DNA of 47,011 bases. Origin: Desulfurococcaceae archaeon (GTDB lineage: Archaea > Thermoproteota > Thermoprotei_A > Sulfolobales > Desulfurococcaceae). Within the stretch, counting starts at the first letter, position 1, and every line of letters starts with the position of its first letter. Under the pieces are notes generated by a model. The model was not told where the DNA came from, did not search any database, and saw nothing but the letters and a program-made list of their open reading frames with translations. The position numbers and the translations under genes are program-made. Location of the stretch: contig JAJHQQ010000004.1 of NCBI GenBank assembly GCA_020833245.1, positions 1-47,011 of the forward strand, in the 5' to 3' direction. Of the stretch, positions 44,687 through 47,011 are shown one piece after another.

Positions 44687-44714
44687 ACTCTTCACTCAAA
44701 GTATCTATTAAGGG

Positions 44715-44723
44715 GGTTATAAA
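44715..44723 (-). promoter_or_regulatory. BoxA of tRNA-Gln
   Basis: TTTATAACC on the minus strand, about 30 nt before the tRNA 5' end at 44686. Confidence 0.5.
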
Positions 44724-44770
44724 CATCAAAGTGGCTATAGTAGAGAGTGCTCAATTAACTCGACATGTAG

Positions 44771-44779
44771 CTTTTTAAC
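44771..44779 (+). promoter_or_regulatory. BoxA of tRNA-Lys
   Basis: CTTTTTAAC on the plus strand; the expected start near 44800 precedes the tRNA at 44810. The rest of 44884-44954 shows nothing recognisable. Confidence 0.5.
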
Positions 44780-44809
44780 CGCTTTTTGCAAGTATTTCAT
44801 GCTGGGCAA

Positions 44810-44884
<75 letters not shown>

Positions 44885-44954
44885 GGCGCTTCTGCTATGC
44901 TTTTACAGTGAGCGGGGTCTGTGCAGTGAACGTTGCGTTTGAAGTATTCTACTG

Positions 44955-46610
44955 CTATGTTTTCGCGGCGAGCTCTACTATTCCCTCATATGCCTTCTTA
45001 TATATTTCAGATGACTCAAGTTGCTTTCTGTTTCTCAGATATTTAGGCGTAGGCTTAGTGATCTCCCCGCCGTACTCTCTCTGAATCTTATCTCTGTACA
45101 CGTCGTCGAAGATGTTGAATGCGCAGAAGGGTATTAACCTACCGTCTGGAACTGTATAGTGTATATTACATCTCTGTACTCTCTGTATATCGTAGTTGTA
45201 GAGGTCCATGAAGTGCATTTGCCCAATGAAGAGTAGCTTGTAGTGTAGTTCTCCTAGTGCGTCATAGCTTCTCTTTAAGATAATGTTGAGGAGTATTTTG
45301 AACACATCAAACTCTCTTGGGGCTTTCTCCTGGTCTATAAACTTTCTAATAGAGTATAGCAGTTTAATACCGGCTAGTACTCTGCTACCTCCACTTAGAA
45401 GATCCCTCCACTTCTCATTCAGATACTCTAAGAGGCCCTCTACATCTATAAACTTTGTTATCGGGATCAGCTTGATCTTACCCTCGCTCTTGTCAACGTA
45501 CACGTATGTTCCAACACCACAGATTGGGTGATTAGCCATTTCAAACTTGTATTCGCCGCTAAAACCCTCAATAAACCTAGAGAATACAACGCTGGCGTTT
45601 ACAGGGAACCAGGCTTCTCTGGATATCTCTCCATCTGTCTGCTCCTCAATGAGCTTAGCCAATTCTGGAATAGTTATCCTATACTTTTCACGCTCATGCC
45701 TCTTCATAAGACCCGTTAAGCTAACTGGCTGGAAGTTAACAGACCTCACTATGTCTATGTGCTTAGCAGCGAACCTCACTATGGCGCCGACCTCATGAGT
45801 GTTTACACCCTTAATTACAGTGGGTACAAGAACAACGCTCGTAATCCCAGCTCTCCTAAACACCTCAAAAATGTAGGGTACCTCCCAGTGGTTTTTCCAG
45901 TTAGTTCTAGGTGTTACACCGTCAAAGCTCAGGTACACTGTGTTTAAGCCACTTATTCTCAAGGTCTTCGCGTACTCTACCGCCTCATCGGGGTTCTTAG
46001 TGAACTTCTCAGCGATTTTTAATCCATTAGTATTCAACTGTATATGCTTTACACCCTCATCTCTGAGGAGCTTAACTATCTCTATTAAGTCATCACGTAG
46101 TAGTGGCTCACCACCAGTCATTTGTACCGCGATTGTTACACCCTGTTTCTTCACACTCCTAATCATATCTCTGATCTGGCTTAGCGTTGGCTCATACACG
46201 TAGCCTGCCGCCTCAGCGTAGAAGAAGCAATACCAGCAGCTCAGATCACACCTATTAGTTACCACGAGGTTTATTAGAGCACTGTGCTGCTTATGCATAC
46301 CACAGAGTCCACAGTTAAATGGGCAAGGCCCCCTAACAGGAGTGTAGATGTGTCTCGATCCTCTCCCTTCATCCCAAAATCTTGCTACTCTCTTATAGAA
46401 CTCGGAGTCACCGTAGTACACTTCCTCTACTAAGCCGTGCTCTGGGCAGTAACGTCTAATGTACACTTTACCCTCTCTCTCAACGATAATAGCTGGGAGC
46501 ACTCTGTAGCAGTATGGGCAAACGCTCATAGTTAGTGATAACGCCTCTTCACCATTACGCATTGTCGGCAAGAAGTACGCTATCTCGCCTACTCGCTTCT
46601 CGTAACTCAA
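44955..46610 (-). CDS. tes: Radical SAM protein of the tetraether lipid synthase (Tes) family
   Basis: 551 aa. N-terminal Cys-rich region (CPYC at 31-34, C55 in RRYCPEHG; C96, C100, C103 in CPFNCGLC), then the radical SAM motif CDLSCWYC (121-128) with the SAM-binding MTGGEPLLR, and late Cys residues in QRCNIHY and IPFCAFN. This layout is that of the COG1964/MJ0619-type enzymes that join two archaeol chains into tetraether lipid. I infer that role from the family and from the hyperthermophilic crenarchaeal setting. TTG 46610 has GGTGT 7 nt upstream; a BoxA lies at 46661-46670. Confidence 0.8.
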   Translation of the reverse strand: MSYEKRVGEIAYFLPTMRNGEEALSLTMSVCPYCYRVLPAIIVEREGKVYIRRYCPEHGLVEEVYYGDSEFYKRVARFWDEGRGSRHIYTPVRGPCPFNCGLCGMHKQHSALINLVVTNRCDLSCWYCFFYAEAAGYVYEPTLSQIRDMIRSVKKQGVTIAVQMTGGEPLLRDDLIEIVKLLRDEGVKHIQLNTNGLKIAEKFTKNPDEAVEYAKTLRISGLNTVYLSFDGVTPRTNWKNHWEVPYIFEVFRRAGITSVVLVPTVIKGVNTHEVGAIVRFAAKHIDIVRSVNFQPVSLTGLMKRHEREKYRITIPELAKLIEEQTDGEISREAWFPVNASVVFSRFIEGFSGEYKFEMANHPICGVGTYVYVDKSEGKIKLIPITKFIDVEGLLEYLNEKWRDLLSGGSRVLAGIKLLYSIRKFIDQEKAPREFDVFKILLNIILKRSYDALGELHYKLLFIGQMHFMDLYNYDIQRVQRCNIHYTVPDGRLIPFCAFNIFDDVYRDKIQREYGGEITKPTPKYLRNRKQLESSEIYKKAYEGIVELAAKT

Positions 46611-46660
46611 TTTCTAGACACCATCTATAAGCATGTTATTGAATAGTACTGGAAAAAAGG

Positions 46661-46670
46661 GTATAAAAGT
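46661..46670 (-). promoter_or_regulatory. BoxA of the tes gene
   Basis: ACTTTTATAC on the minus strand; the predicted start near 46639 gives a leader of about 29 nt. Confidence 0.5.
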
Positions 46671-46761
46671 ATTCCGTTTGCTCCTGGATGCGGCATTGAT
46701 GCACACAGCTCATGGCACCCTAGAGGCTTGTAAATCCACAACCTGAGGCTCAACCACCAAT

Positions 46762-46770
46762 AAATATAAA
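46762..46770 (+). promoter_or_regulatory. BoxA of the AK6/Fap7-like gene
   Basis: AAATATAAA on the plus strand; predicted start near 46792 with about 30 nt of leader carrying GGTGT 7 nt before the GTG. The sequence between 46671 and 46761 shows no confident feature. Confidence 0.5.
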
Positions 46771-46821
46771 CACCACAAGTCACCATGAATAACGAAACTG
46801 CCCCGGTAAGGTGTAGTACTC

Positions 46822-47011
46822 GTGGTAAGAGTCTTTGTTTTAGCGGGGACGCCTGGCACTGGGAAGAAGAGTATTGGAGCAAAGCTAGCGGAGCGTTGTG
46901 GTGTATTAGTGTTGAATCTTAGTAGCTTAGCTGTTGAGCGCGGCTTAATTGCAGCGTATGATCAGGAGAGGAATAGCTACATTATTAACGAGGAGAAAGT
47001 AGTTGACTTCA
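46822..47011 (+). CDS. AK6/Fap7-like nucleotide kinase, N-terminal part only
   Basis: The reading frame begins VRVFVLAGTPGTGKKSIGAK and continues VLNLSSLAVERGLI, AYDQERNSYIINEEKVVDF before the window edge. The GTPGTGK P-loop followed by a short Asp/Tyr segment YDxxRxSYIIxEEKVVD is the pattern of Fap7/AK6, a kinase/ATPase linked to small-subunit assembly. Unusually, the residue after GK is Lys rather than Thr or Ser. GTG 46822 has GGTGT 7 nt upstream. Confidence 0.8.
   Translation, partial: MVRVFVLAGTPGTGKKSIGAKLAERCGVLVLNLSSLAVERGLIAAYDQERNSYIINEEKVVDF

Noticed and set aside
46671-46761. Possible C/D sRNA or tRNA-like element (GATGC, CTGA fragments) between tes and the AK6-like gene
   Set aside because: Box spacing does not fit a C/D sRNA and no cloverleaf forms. 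The region is explained by two divergent promoters.

Overview
The window is the housekeeping chromosome of a hyperthermophilic crenarchaeon (Thermoproteota, most likely Desulfurococcales-like, but I cannot name a genus). The evidence is archaeal ribosomal proteins (S3Ae, S24e, S27ae, S28e, L7Ae, L15e, L18e, L24e, L30e), RNA polymerase with Rpo1 split into two genes and an unsplit Rpo2, Orc1/Cdc6, KEOPS, archaeal RNase P proteins, a tetraether-lipid-synthase-type radical SAM enzyme, tRNA genes with small anticodon-loop introns and no encoded CCA, and TTTAAA/TTTATA BoxA promoters. GTG and TTG starts are common. Many genes carry a Shine-Dalgarno-like GGTGN placed 5 to 8 nt before the start, which I used to choose starts.

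Layout. 1-4343 (minus) is the upstream half of the archaeal exosome super-operon: L15e, COG1325 RNA-binding protein, Rpp30, Pop5, proteasome alpha, SBDS. A tRNA-Leu, a small metal-binding-like gene and a probable C/D box sRNA sit inside it. 4426-7302 has a YchF-like GTPase, a DUF2095 protein and a sugar-1-phosphate nucleotidyltransferase/acyltransferase. 7403-16750 (minus) is a long translation, tRNA-modification and transcription cluster: S6e, aIF2 gamma, a PIN nuclease, Rpo7, Spt4, GTP-dependent dephospho-CoA kinase, S24e, S27ae, Kae1, Bud32, an XTP pyrophosphatase, S15, a RecJ/Cdc45-like protein, Pcc1 and S3Ae. 16981-19808 carries aIF5B, L24e, S28e and L7Ae on alternating strands.

19876-40485 (minus) is the merged rpo/str/alpha block: Rpo5, Rpo2, Rpo1N, Rpo1C, L30e, NusA-like, S12, S7, EF1A, S10, tRNA-Ser, S13, S4, S11, Rpo3, L18e, L13, S9, Rpo10, S2, then MEMO, type 2 IPP isomerase, DUF2118 and GluRS. 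The only long gap (30606-31051) holds a GC-rich structured segment with its own BoxA. 40645-47011 has tRNA-Ala, orc1, DUF99, GTP-PEPCK, tRNA-Gln, tRNA-Lys, the radical SAM tetraether synthase and the start of an AK6/Fap7-like kinase.

Functional links. RNase P is represented by Pop5, Rpp30 and its known partner L7Ae. Three KEOPS subunits (Kae1, Bud32, Pcc1) lie within 4 kb. GluRS and tRNA-Gln fit the archaeal indirect Gln-tRNA route. Seven RNA polymerase subunits (Rpo1N, 1C, 2, 3, 5, 7, 10) plus Spt4 and NusA-like are present.

The most interesting observations are two essential genes (IPP isomerase and Rpo10) whose conserved N-termini extend upstream of any ATG/GTG/TTG and apparently start at ATT and CTG behind well-placed GGTGA motifs; a well-formed C/D box sRNA overlapping a stop codon; the structured segment at 30803-30971; a 10-nt tRNA-Ser intron; and a membrane-anchor-like N-terminus on Pop5.
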